A stretch of 43,212 nt of DNA. Source: Bacteroidales bacterium. GTDB taxonomy: Bacteria > Bacteroidota > Bacteroidia > Bacteroidales > Bacteroidaceae. The notes beneath the pieces are model-generated. The model did not search any database. It was not told where the DNA came from and saw nothing but the letters and a program-made list of their open reading frames with translations. Below are positions 35,629 to 43,212 of the stretch, one piece after another. The stretch is from NCBI GenBank assembly GCA_004557035.1, contig SFFB01000013.1:1-43212 (forward strand), read 5' to 3'. The translations under genes were made by a program, and so were the position numbers. Numbering within the stretch: position 1 is the first letter of the stretch; every line of letters starts with the position of its first letter.

Positions 35629-35699
35629 TGTCCTTCAAACGGCCTTTCGCTCAAAAAAATGGCTTACCAGAATGGCGGCCATAAGGGCGCGAGCCACGG

Positions 35700-35801
35700 G
35701 AATAAGGCCGGGAAATCCTGTCCTTATGGCAACAACGCGTTGAATACCAACAAAAAAAGGCTCCGTCAAGAGCCTCCTCCTCTGTGGTTACTCCAAAGAT
35801 A
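35700..35801. repeat. Dispersed GTAACGC-hairpin repeat, divergent copy 3
   Basis: AATAAGG, CAACGCGTTGAA, an A7 run, the hairpin AGGCTC-CGTCAA-GAGCCT (35758-35775) and CTCCAAAGATA appear in the same order as in copies 1 and 2, with lower identity. The stretch 35802-35956 shows no other element. Confidence 0.45.
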
Positions 35802-35956
35802 AGGGGAAAGACTTGAAGGGGAAAAGACATCAAAGACGGCATTTCTGTTTATCCACCCCAAAACACTCCCCGCCCGGAAAGCCTCGCCACCACGACTCAG
35901 GACATAAAAAAATCACTTGCCAGCCCAATAATCATTTATAATTCAAAATAATCGCG

Positions 35957-35964
35957 TATATTTG
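35957..35964 (+). promoter_or_regulatory. -7 box of the secDF promoter
   Basis: TATATTTG is a perfect TAnnTTTG, in an AT-rich context. It predicts an unusually long leader of about 130 bases before the secDF ATG at 36103. The leader contains GC-rich stretches with no riboswitch pattern I recognise. Confidence 0.6.
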
Positions 35965-36102
35965 CACGCAATTTACTTCTTTTTAATATATAAGCGCCCT
36001 CTGCCCAAAAGGCCGGCGGGCAACGCGGCAACCTCAAAAGGCTGCCCTAAAATCGGCAAACAAACAAAATAATCATAAACAAAACAATCACAAACCACAA
36101 CA

Positions 36103-39009
36103 ATGCAAAACAAAGGATTTGTTAAATTCATTGCGGTCTTGCTGACTTTGATTTGCTGCTTCTATTTCTCGTTCTCGTTCGTGACGAACAAGTACAAGAA
36201 AGAGGCTGAAAAGATCGAAGCCACCAAGGGTAAAGAGGCTGCCCGTCAGTATCTTGACCAAAAGCGCGGCGAAAAAGTTTTCCTGGGTTGGAAAACGCTG
36301 GCCGACTGCGAGAAGTTGCAAATCGGCTTGGGCCTTGACCTCAAAGGCGGCGTCAGCTTCCTGCTCGAGGTATCGGTGCCCGACATGATTGCCACTTACG
36401 CCGGTTCCACCGCCAACGATGCCGATTTTCAAAAGCTCGTAGCCGAGGCTAAAGCCGAAGCGTCACGCACCGGTCGCGACTTTGTCGACGTGTTTATCGC
36501 CCACTACAACAAAGCCCATGGCGAGAACCAATTGGGCGCAGTATTTGCCGAAAAAATGTCGGGCGACGGTATCGACTTCAAGAGCACTGACGCCGACGTG
36601 AAAAAGGCTCTCGAAGAGAAAATCTCTGGCGCTGTGGACAATGCCTATGAAGTCATCCGCTCACGTATCGACCAATATGGTGTGGCTCAGCCCAACATCC
36701 AAATTCTCCGCGGTAAAGGCCAACTGGGCCAGATTATGGTGGAAATGCCGGGTGTGACCGACCCCGAAGACGTGAAGGAACTGCTCACGGGTAGCGCCAA
36801 CCTTGAATTCTGGACCACTTGCGACGCTGCCGAGGTGCAGGCCGAAATGGCCGAGCTGGCCAAACTGCCCATCAGCGTGGAGCAGCCCAAAAAGGGTAAC
36901 GCCGCCGAGATTGAAATCGTGGAAAAGACCATCGGCGATGTCTTGGCTCCGATTGGCGCAGGCAGCTGCGTGGTTGGCTCTGTAGCCAGCAAAGCTGAGG
37001 TAGTGGCCGTGGAAAAGGCCCTTCAGACGCCTCAGGCTGCCGAAATCGTACAGAACTTCCGTCTGGCCTTCTCTGCCAAACCCGAGGCCGGAAGCCGATA
37101 TGCCCTCTATGCCCTCAAAGGTGAGCGCGGCGATGGCGGCCAACTGTTGCCCTCACTGAGCGGCGACGTGATTGCCGACGCCAAACCCGACTTCGACACG
37201 CAACACGGCGGACGCCCTGTGGTGTCGATGACCATGAAGAGCGACGCAGCCCGCGTATGGGCCGACGTGACGGGTCGCAATGTGGGCAAACCCATTGCCA
37301 TCGTGCTCGACGGACGTGTCTACAGCGCCCCCGCTCCCAGTGAGCGCATCGGTGGCGGTTCGAGCCAGATCTCAGGCAACTTCACCCCCGACGCCACTCG
37401 CTCGCTGGCCATTGTGCTCAAGAGCGGTAAGATGTCTGTACCCCTCGTGGCTGTGCAGACCGAAACCGTGGGCCCGTCTCTGGGTGAGGCTTCCATCAAG
37501 GCAGGTTTCCAGGCCTGTGTCATTGCCTTCGTGCTGTTGATGGTGTTCATGTGCCTCTTCTACGGCTTCAAGGGTGGTATGGTAGCCAACGTGGCCCTGC
37601 TGCTCAACCTCTTCTTCACCTTCGGCATCCTCACCTCGTTCCAGGCAGCCCTGACAATGAGCGGCATTGCCGGTCTTGTCTTGTCACTGGGTATGGCCGT
37701 CGACGCCAACGTGCTCATCTATGAGCGCATCAAGGAAGAGTTGCGTGCCGGCAAAAACATCAAGCAGGCCGTGGCCGACGGTTACGGCAACGCCTTCTCG
37801 GCCATCTTCGACTCCAACTTGACCTCCATCATCACGGCCGTCATCCTCTACAACTTCGGTACGGGCCCCATCCGCGGTTTCGCCTTGACCCTCGGCATCG
37901 GTATCTGTGCCTCGTTCTTCACGGCCGTATGGCTCACCCGCATTGTTTACGAACACTTCGTCAACCACGGCAAGTGGCAAAAACTCACCTTCACCACAGG
38001 CCTGTCGCGCAAGCTCTTCAAGACCACGAACATCGCCTTCATGAAGATGGGCAAGAAGTCTATCATCACCTTCAGCGTGCTGGCCGTAGTCTTCATCGGC
38101 ATCATCTTCGGCAACGGTCTGGCCCGTGGCATCGACTTCACCGGTGGCCGTAATTACGTCATCCAGTTTGAGAAAAACATCACGCCCGACGAAGATAAGG
38201 TGGCCGATGCCGTAGCCGCTGCCGTCAAGGAGTCGGACGACCCCAACGCATCTGTCTCTGCCTTGAAGGTGGTGACGGCCGAGAGTGTCTGCATCCGTGT
38301 CTCGACCAACTACCACATCAACGGTGAAGACGAAGAGGTGGACCGCTTTGTCTATGACGCCCTCCACAAGGCCGAACTCATCACGGCCGACTACGCCACC
38401 TTCAAAGACCGCGAAAACCGCGCCGGTGGCTCCATCGTGTCGAGTCAGAAAGTGGACAGCTCCGTGGCCGACGATATGACCAAGGGTGCCTTCTGGGCCG
38501 TCATCTTCTCGCTCATTGCCATCTTCTTCTACATCTTGATACGTTTCCGCAATGTGGCCTTCTCTGTGGGCAGCATCGCCGCACTGGTGTTCGACACGCT
38601 CTTCATCATCGGTATGTATGCCCTGTGCTGGCGCTTCGTGCCGTTCTCACTGGAAATCGACCAGACGTTTATCGGCGCCGTGCTGACGGCCATCGGTTAT
38701 TCTATCAACGACAAAGTGGTGGTATTCGACCGTATTCGTGAAAACATCGGCCTCTATCCCAAGCGCGCCACCGAGCGTCTGTTCAACGAGTCGCTCAACA
38801 GCACATTGACCCGTACGTTGATGACCTCCATCACCACCCTCCTGGTGCTGCTCTGCATCTTCTTCCTCGGTGGCGACAGCGTGCGCTCATTTGCCTTCGC
38901 CATGATACTCGGTGTGGTATTCGGCACGCTCTCTTCCATCTTCCTTGCCGCTCCCGTCGCCCTCCGCGTCTTTGGCAAGAAACGCATCCGCGAAGAAGTG
39001 AGCAAATAA
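36103..39009 (+). CDS. secDF: Fused SecDF protein-export subunit
   Basis: SecDF uses the proton gradient to help SecYEG complete export of proteins into the periplasm. Here SecD and SecF are one 968-aa chain, the usual Bacteroidales form. The first membrane helix is at the N-terminus (FIAVLLTLICCFYFSFSF). SecD features are QIGLGLDLKGGVSFLLEV, the periplasmic P1 region and GKPIAIVLDGRVYSAP, then TM4 with GLVLSLGMAVDANVLIYERIKEEL. SecF begins around residue 640 with RGIDFTGGRNYVIQFE and ends with TAIGYSINDKVVVFDRIREN. The paired acidic residues in the TM4 segments are present. All T9SS cargo first crosses by Sec, linking this gene functionally to porPKLMN. Confidence 0.97.
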   Translation: MQNKGFVKFIAVLLTLICCFYFSFSFVTNKYKKEAEKIEATKGKEAARQYLDQKRGEKVFLGWKTLADCEKLQIGLGLDLKGGVSFLLEVSVPDMIATYAGSTANDADFQKLVAEAKAEASRTGRDFVDVFIAHYNKAHGENQLGAVFAEKMSGDGIDFKSTDADVKKALEEKISGAVDNAYEVIRSRIDQYGVAQPNIQILRGKGQLGQIMVEMPGVTDPEDVKELLTGSANLEFWTTCDAAEVQAEMAELAKLPISVEQPKKGNAAEIEIVEKTIGDVLAPIGAGSCVVGSVASKAEVVAVEKALQTPQAAEIVQNFRLAFSAKPEAGSRYALYALKGERGDGGQLLPSLSGDVIADAKPDFDTQHGGRPVVSMTMKSDAARVWADVTGRNVGKPIAIVLDGRVYSAPAPSERIGGGSSQISGNFTPDATRSLAIVLKSGKMSVPLVAVQTETVGPSLGEASIKAGFQACVIAFVLLMVFMCLFYGFKGGMVANVALLLNLFFTFGILTSFQAALTMSGIAGLVLSLGMAVDANVLIYERIKEELRAGKNIKQAVADGYGNAFSAIFDSNLTSIITAVILYNFGTGPIRGFALTLGIGICASFFTAVWLTRIVYEHFVNHGKWQKLTFTTGLSRKLFKTTNIAFMKMGKKSIITFSVLAVVFIGIIFGNGLARGIDFTGGRNYVIQFEKNITPDEDKVADAVAAAVKESDDPNASVSALKVVTAESVCIRVSTNYHINGEDEEVDRFVYDALHKAELITADYATFKDRENRAGGSIVSSQKVDSSVADDMTKGAFWAVIFSLIAIFFYILIRFRNVAFSVGSIAALVFDTLFIIGMYALCWRFVPFSLEIDQTFIGAVLTAIGYSINDKVVVFDRIRENIGLYPKRATERLFNESLNSTLTRTLMTSITTLLVLLCIFFLGGDSVRSFAFAMILGVVFGTLSSIFLAAPVALRVFGKKRIREEVSK

Positions 39010-39030
39010 CGCCACTCCATTATTTAATAT

Positions 39031-39070
39031 AAAAGCCTGCCGCACAATTTTGTTGTGGCAGGCTTTTTTT
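39031..39070 (+). terminator. secDF rho-independent terminator
   Basis: AAAAGCCTGCC and GGCAGGCTTTTTTT pair around a CACAA/TTGTG inner stem, ending in a T7 run, 21 bases after the stop codon. Confidence 0.92.
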
Positions 39071-39181
39071 GTGCAATAGCATAAGGGCCAAAGCCCTGCT
39101 TGTTGATTGGTGCGACAAAGCGCCGCCTCCACCCCACAACCCCTTAAATGGTCATAATTCACGAATTTATAGAAACATTTC

Positions 39182-39213
39182 TTGGGTTTTTCCTATATAA
39201 TTCTTTACATTTG
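39182..39213 (+). promoter_or_regulatory. Promoter of the lipoprotein gene
   Basis: TTG at 39182-39184, a 21-base spacer and TACATTTG at 39206-39213 match the Bacteroidota consensus. The leader to the ATG at 39339 is about 120 bases. Confidence 0.65.
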
Positions 39214-39338
39214 CAAAATCAAGTTTAATAACCTTATCCGTCTGCCTCGGTGCCTCTCTGTCTTTCCTTCGTTGGGCACCGCCGGCTCCTTTTCGTTTCG
39301 ACATTTTATTTATATACAAACCAATACCCCCCAATCCT

Positions 39339-41195
39339 ATGAAAAGAAAAAAAGCGCCACTCCAATCATTCAGGGCACTTTTTGCTCTGATGGGTATGCT
39401 GAGCCTCACCGCCTGTGTGGACGACAGCTACGACATGAGCAAAGACATCGACCTCACCATGGGGCTCGGGTCTGAGGGACTCCAACTCAATCTGGGTTCG
39501 ACCGAAAAAATTATGCTCGCCGACCTGCTCGAGACCAGCGACGACGTCAAAACCGACGCAGCAGGACTCTATTATCTGGTCGAAGACGGTCAGACCGACA
39601 TCAACTTCTCTGTCGGAGCCTTCACGGCAGCCATCGACAACACCACCCTCTCGCCTTCTTACGACGTCATCACCTACGACGACATCGCCCAGACTTCCCT
39701 GCCTTCAGGCACCGCCATCCCCGTGCCCTCCGGCTATAGCTATGCAGCCAGCGACCCCGTCACCGCCGAGGCCGACATGAGCTTCGACCTCACCGGCATT
39801 GAAGACGAAGTGAAATGGATCAAGAAGGTGTTGCCCGCCTCTGAGACCAACACGATGCACCTCGAACTCGAAGTGGAACAGAGTGCCGGACTTCATTTCG
39901 CCATCAAAGAAATCAACGGGCTCCAACTCACCTTCCCTGACTACATCCACCTCACCTCTCCGTCAAACGGCACAGTGAGCGCCAACGGCCGCACCTACAC
40001 CGTCAACAACTATAGCGGCGCCGGCATCACCCATCTCGATCTCGGCACCATCCGCGTAGACGAGTTCAACCTGCCGGGCGAAGAAGGCAAGGTCAACGGC
40101 GGCACCCTCAGCCTGCACAACAAAGTCATCACAATGAGCGGCCGTTTCGCCTTCACCACCACCCAGGCTTTCAACATGAGCGCCGGTCAAAACGTCAAGA
40201 TGCGCCTCTACGTCAGCCTCGGTCAGCGCGGAGCCACACAGAGCGAAGTGAACATCGCCCAAGTCACCGGCCGCTTCTCGCCCGTGGTCAACCCGCGCAT
40301 CGACGACATCATCGTGTCTGACAACCTGCCCGACTTCCTCGAAGACGACAAAGTCACCATCAAGGCAGCCAATCCCACGGTGAAATTCCAGGCCGACATG
40401 TCTAACATACCCATGTCGTTCGACCTCCACGCCGTGCTCAATGGCTACAAAGACAACGCTGCCGTCACCACCATCAGCCTGCCCGAAAGCGGCAAGGCCA
40501 ATGCCATCTCCGGCCGAGAAAACGTCATCTATTTCCATCAGGGAGAGTCGCCCTACGACCCCGCCGGCGTCAGCGCCGTGGCCGAGACGCATCGCGTGAG
40601 CAACATCTCTTCCATCTTTGAGAAACTGCCCGACTTCATCCGCGTCGACGTGGCCGACGGCAAGGTGCAGGCCAAAGACGAAGACTTCACCATCGTACTC
40701 GACCGCAACTACTCCACGCGCATGGACTACCGCATGCTCGTGCCCTTTGAGTTCAACCAAGGCACACGCATTGTCTACAACGACTCCGTGACCGACATGA
40801 GCAAAGACCTCAAAGACTATCAGGCCGACGGTATCGTCGTGACAGCCGACGTGCTCAACGCCGTGCCCATGCAGCTCATCGCCACCGCCGAAGCCCAAGA
40901 CGTAGCCGGCCAACCCATTCCCGGCATCACCGTCACCGAGGCCACCATCGCTCCAGCCAAGGCCGTGAGTTCGCTGGCCACCACCGACATCGAGCAGAAC
41001 GCCGTGACCACACCCATCACCATCGAAATGACCTTGGCCAATCCTGCCGACCTGCAACGGCTCGACCGCTTTATGCTCAAGATTGAAGCCGAAGGCACAC
41101 AGCCCGAAGCAGGCGTGCTCTCTTCCAACCAATACATCAAAGTGACCAATATGCGTCTGCGTCTGAAGGGACAAATCATCGGTAATTTCAACTGA
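39339..41195 (+). CDS. Bacteroidota lipoprotein of unknown function
   Basis: This 618-aa protein has a lipoprotein signal: MKRKKAPLQ, a hydrophobic stretch and the lipobox LTAC at residues 23-26, followed by VDDSYDMSKDID. Acidic residues right after the Cys (VDD) are compatible with surface export in Bacteroidota (inference). The body is beta-rich with repeated stretches such as SLPSGTAIPVPSG and PDFLEDDKVTIKAANP. I recognise no enzymatic motif. The stop codon lies inside the first unit of a 75-bp tandem repeat. It is followed by the DUF5723-type gene, possibly forming a two-gene outer-membrane unit. Confidence 0.8.
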   Translation: MKRKKAPLQSFRALFALMGMLSLTACVDDSYDMSKDIDLTMGLGSEGLQLNLGSTEKIMLADLLETSDDVKTDAAGLYYLVEDGQTDINFSVGAFTAAIDNTTLSPSYDVITYDDIAQTSLPSGTAIPVPSGYSYAASDPVTAEADMSFDLTGIEDEVKWIKKVLPASETNTMHLELEVEQSAGLHFAIKEINGLQLTFPDYIHLTSPSNGTVSANGRTYTVNNYSGAGITHLDLGTIRVDEFNLPGEEGKVNGGTLSLHNKVITMSGRFAFTTTQAFNMSAGQNVKMRLYVSLGQRGATQSEVNIAQVTGRFSPVVNPRIDDIIVSDNLPDFLEDDKVTIKAANPTVKFQADMSNIPMSFDLHAVLNGYKDNAAVTTISLPESGKANAISGRENVIYFHQGESPYDPAGVSAVAETHRVSNISSIFEKLPDFIRVDVADGKVQAKDEDFTIVLDRNYSTRMDYRMLVPFEFNQGTRIVYNDSVTDMSKDLKDYQADGIVVTADVLNAVPMQLIATAEAQDVAGQPIPGITVTEATIAPAKAVSSLATTDIEQNAVTTPITIEMTLANPADLQRLDRFMLKIEAEGTQPEAGVLSSNQYIKVTNMRLRLKGQIIGNFN

Positions 41196-41398
41196 CGCCA
41201 AGCCGAGAGTAGAAGGCAAGTTCACTTGCATTATACCGAGGCGCGAAGGAAGAAGACATCTGTCAACTGACGCCAAGCCGAGAGTAGAAGGCAAGTTCAC
41301 TTGCATTATACCGAGGCGCGAAGGAAGAAGACATCAGTCAACTGACGCCACGCCGAACATAGAAACCAAGTTTATCTTGCACCATACCGAGGCGCCAA
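41188..41398. repeat. 75-bp tandem repeat, 2.8 copies, overlapping a stop codon
   Basis: Units start at 41188, 41263 and 41338. The first two are nearly identical (TCAACTGACGCCAAGCC, then AAGGCAAGTTCACTTGCATT); the third is diverged and truncated near 41398. Each begins TCAACTGA, so the stop codon TGA is repeated in every unit, and 75 bases is a whole number of codons. CAAGTTCACTTG within the unit is an imperfect palindrome. Confidence 0.9.
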
Positions 41399-41437
41399 TC
41401 CCTCAGACAATCCTTTTCACATCAAAAGCACAATCTT

Positions 41438-42832
41438 ATGAAAAAAACATATCGTCACTTAGCCGCCACCCTGCTGTTGGCCACGGCAGTGGCACCGGCC
41501 GCCGCACAAGAGTTCCGCACGGCCGCCTTCATGCAGACCAACAACTATCGCCACCAGATCAACCCCGCCATGCTCGACGAAGCCTACGTCGGCATGCCCT
41601 TCTTTGGCCAAATCAACGTGGGGGCCACCGGTAACATCGGTCTGAAAAACTTCGTCTACAAACTCGACGGCAATCCGCGCTACGACCTCACCACCTTTAT
41701 GAGTCCCACCGTCAGCGCCGGCGAGTTCCTGGGCGACCTTCACGACAAAAACCGCGCCGACGTCTACGTCAATTACAACATCTTCTCCGTAGGCTTCAAG
41801 GCCTTCAAAGGCATCAACCTCGTCGAGCTCAACGTACGCTCCAACACCAACGTGAGCCTGCCCTACGAACTTTTTGACTTTATGAAGACGGCCGGCGCCA
41901 AAGAGACCTACCATCTCCAAGACATCGGCGTGCGCTCGCAAAACTATCTCGAACTCGCCCTTGGCCACAGCCACCGCATCAACGACCAATGGACGGTGGG
42001 TGCCAAGCTCAAGTTCCTCATCGGCGGTGCCTATGCCGACTTCTCTGCCGACCAGCTCGACGTCACCATGAACGGCGACCAGTGGCGCATCGTCGGCGAT
42101 GCCCGTCTCAAAGCCGCCGTGCTCAGCAGCGAGTTCGACTATGAAGACCCGAGCAAAAACTCAGCCGACGGCCGCCGCCGTGTGAAAGGTCTCGACGACG
42201 TGAGCTTCGGCCTGCCGGGCTTCGGTCTGGGCGTTGACCTCGGCGCCACGTTCAAGGTGACCAAAGACCTCACCCTGAGCGCCGCCATCAACGACCTCGG
42301 CTTCATCAATTGGAGCAAGGTGAAACACGCCTCTTCGCGCGGCGACTACACCTTCGACGGCTTTGAGGACATCTATGCCGGCAGCAACAACACCGGCGGC
42401 AACAAGCTCGGCGACCAGTTTGAAACACTCGGCGACGACCTCGAAGAGATGTTCTCCGTCTACGACGACGGCGAAGGCAGCGAAAGCCAGGCACTGGCCG
42501 CCACCATCAACATCGGTGCCGAATACACCCTGCCGGCCTACCGCAACCTGCGCTTCGGTTTCCTCTACACCAGCCGCCTCCACGGCCTCTACAGCTACCA
42601 CCAGGGGTTGCTCTCAGCCACCATCCGCCCCGTGAAATGCCTCGAGGCCTCGGTCAACACTGCCGTGTCGAGCACCGGTTGCACCTTTGGCGCCGCGCTC
42701 AGTCTGCGTGCCAAGCACTACAACTTCTTCATCGGCTCCGACCGCATCTTCGGCAAGGTGTCTAAAGAGTTCATTCCGCTCAACAGCCTCAACGCCAACG
42801 TCACAATGGGCATGTCCTTCCCCTTGCGTTGA
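41438..42832 (+). CDS. DUF5723-type outer-membrane protein
   Basis: This 464-aa protein has a signal peptide (MKKTYRHLAATLLLATAVAPAAAQ) and the opening FRTAAFMQTNNYRHQINPAML, a pattern I associate with the DUF5723 family of Bacteroidota. The body alternates short hydrophobic strands and Gly-rich turns, like a beta-barrel: VGAKLKFLIGGAYADFS, GFGLGVDLGATFKVTKDLT and NLRFGFLYTSRLHGLYS. It ends in FPLR, a typical barrel terminus after aromatic residues. Probably an outer-membrane barrel of unknown function. It follows the lipoprotein gene by about 240 bases that contain the tandem repeat. Confidence 0.78.
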   Translation: MKKTYRHLAATLLLATAVAPAAAQEFRTAAFMQTNNYRHQINPAMLDEAYVGMPFFGQINVGATGNIGLKNFVYKLDGNPRYDLTTFMSPTVSAGEFLGDLHDKNRADVYVNYNIFSVGFKAFKGINLVELNVRSNTNVSLPYELFDFMKTAGAKETYHLQDIGVRSQNYLELALGHSHRINDQWTVGAKLKFLIGGAYADFSADQLDVTMNGDQWRIVGDARLKAAVLSSEFDYEDPSKNSADGRRRVKGLDDVSFGLPGFGLGVDLGATFKVTKDLTLSAAINDLGFINWSKVKHASSRGDYTFDGFEDIYAGSNNTGGNKLGDQFETLGDDLEEMFSVYDDGEGSESQALAATINIGAEYTLPAYRNLRFGFLYTSRLHGLYSYHQGLLSATIRPVKCLEASVNTAVSSTGCTFGAALSLRAKHYNFFIGSDRIFGKVSKEFIPLNSLNANVTMGMSFPLR

Positions 42833-42862
42833 CCAGCCCATAAGCGCATAATCTCCTCAAAG

Positions 42863-42897
42863 CCCGCCGGCCTCCAGTTAGAGCGCCGGCGGGTTTT
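42863..42897 (+). terminator. Terminator of the DUF5723-type gene
   Basis: CCCGCCGGC and GCCGGCGGG form a perfect 9-bp stem followed by TTTTGG and later a T7 run, 30 bases after the stop codon. Confidence 0.85.
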
Positions 42898-42944
42898 GGT
42901 GTCTTTTTTTGGAATAACATATTGAGAATTAGACGATTGATATT

Positions 42945-43183
42945 CCGACCTTACAGGCCGGAATATAGGAGGCCATACTATACCCGGGCCTAACGACCCA
43001 GGCTGATATGTCACGGCCCTACAGGCCTTGCGTGGCCGCTCAATCACGGTATAACACACATCAAAACGTGTCCATTTTGTATATTAGCGGCCCGGCAAGC
43101 CCTGAAGGGGCGGCACATAATAGCCCAGGTCGTCAGGCCTGGGTATAGTATGGCCTCCCAAAATCCGGCCTGCAAGGTCGGCA
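42945..43183. repeat. Inverted pair of ~95-bp REP-like elements
   Basis: The left arm (42945-43040) and right arm (43086-43183, reverse complement) align along their length: CCGACCTT-CAGGCCGGA, GAGGCCATACTATACCC, GGCCT-ACGACC and the CAGG-CTTGC block. The arms are separated by about 45 bases. A third copy is at 6491-6585 and a fragment near 35298. No transposase is nearby. The window end 43184-43212 holds nothing further. Confidence 0.85.
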
Positions 43184-43212
43184 CATTACGGGAATGTATT
43201 GTTGAAATAACC

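Noticed and set aside
39963..41306. Minus-strand open frame of 447 codons across the lipoprotein and tandem repeat
   Set aside because: It is a shadow of the lipoprotein gene extended through the 75-bp repeat; it has no family-like features.

Overview
The window is a chromosomal segment of a Bacteroidota bacterium, most likely order Bacteroidales and perhaps a Prevotellaceae relative (genus is inference). The evidence is a complete type IX secretion (T9SS) core operon porP-porK-porL-porM-porN, a fused SecDF, ATP-type PEP carboxykinase, and repeated Bacteroidota-type promoters (TAnnTTTG -7 boxes, some with an upstream TTG/TTTG). No rRNA, tRNA, CRISPR array, transposase or phage gene was seen.

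Layout. (1) 1-1602, minus: the 5' end of a small secreted protein (OmpH/Skp-like) and an M18 aminopeptidase. (2) 2114-17598, minus: one long co-directional run of eight genes plus a DUF1294 gene. In transcription order it encodes a SrfB-like actin/Hsp70-fold ATPase, a SrfC-like dynamin-type GTPase, a membrane-anchored subtilisin-type (S8) protease, a four-TM protein, a second P-loop GTPase-like protein with a helical N-terminal half, a single-TM protein with a long coiled tail, an N-terminally anchored protein, and a C-terminally anchored protein with Ig/transthyretin-like domains. Gaps are short, one promoter is visible upstream and one terminator downstream. I consider this the undescribed system of the window. 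SrfB and SrfC are known as 'virulence factor' families of unclear function; the accompanying protease, second GTPase and membrane parts suggest an envelope-associated NTPase machine. (3) 17600-18440: a repeat-rich divergent intergenic region. (4) 18438-24674, plus: porPKLMN. (5) 24792-27482: upp (minus) and pckA (plus). (6) 27616-31080, plus: a Dna2-like nuclease-helicase. (7) 31253-35194: a polytopic membrane protein (minus) divergent from uvrA (plus). (8) 35195-36102: a 900-base non-coding stretch with a possible small RNA and a dispersed repeat. (9) 36103-39009: secDF. (10) 39339-42832: a lipoprotein and a DUF5723-type outer-membrane protein, separated by a 75-bp tandem repeat. (11) 42833-43212: a terminator and a large inverted repeat pair.

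The housekeeping parts fit together: SecDF drives Sec export, which supplies the T9SS, whose motor (PorL/PorM) and ring (PorK/PorN) are encoded here. The Srf-type operon is divergent from the T9SS operon, but none of its products shows a T9SS signal, so I see no direct functional link. Several repeat families (octamer arrays inside the Srf operon, a ~95-bp REP-like palindrome, a GTAACGC-hairpin element, an 86-bp tandem repeat carrying the probable por promoter) are the other notable content.
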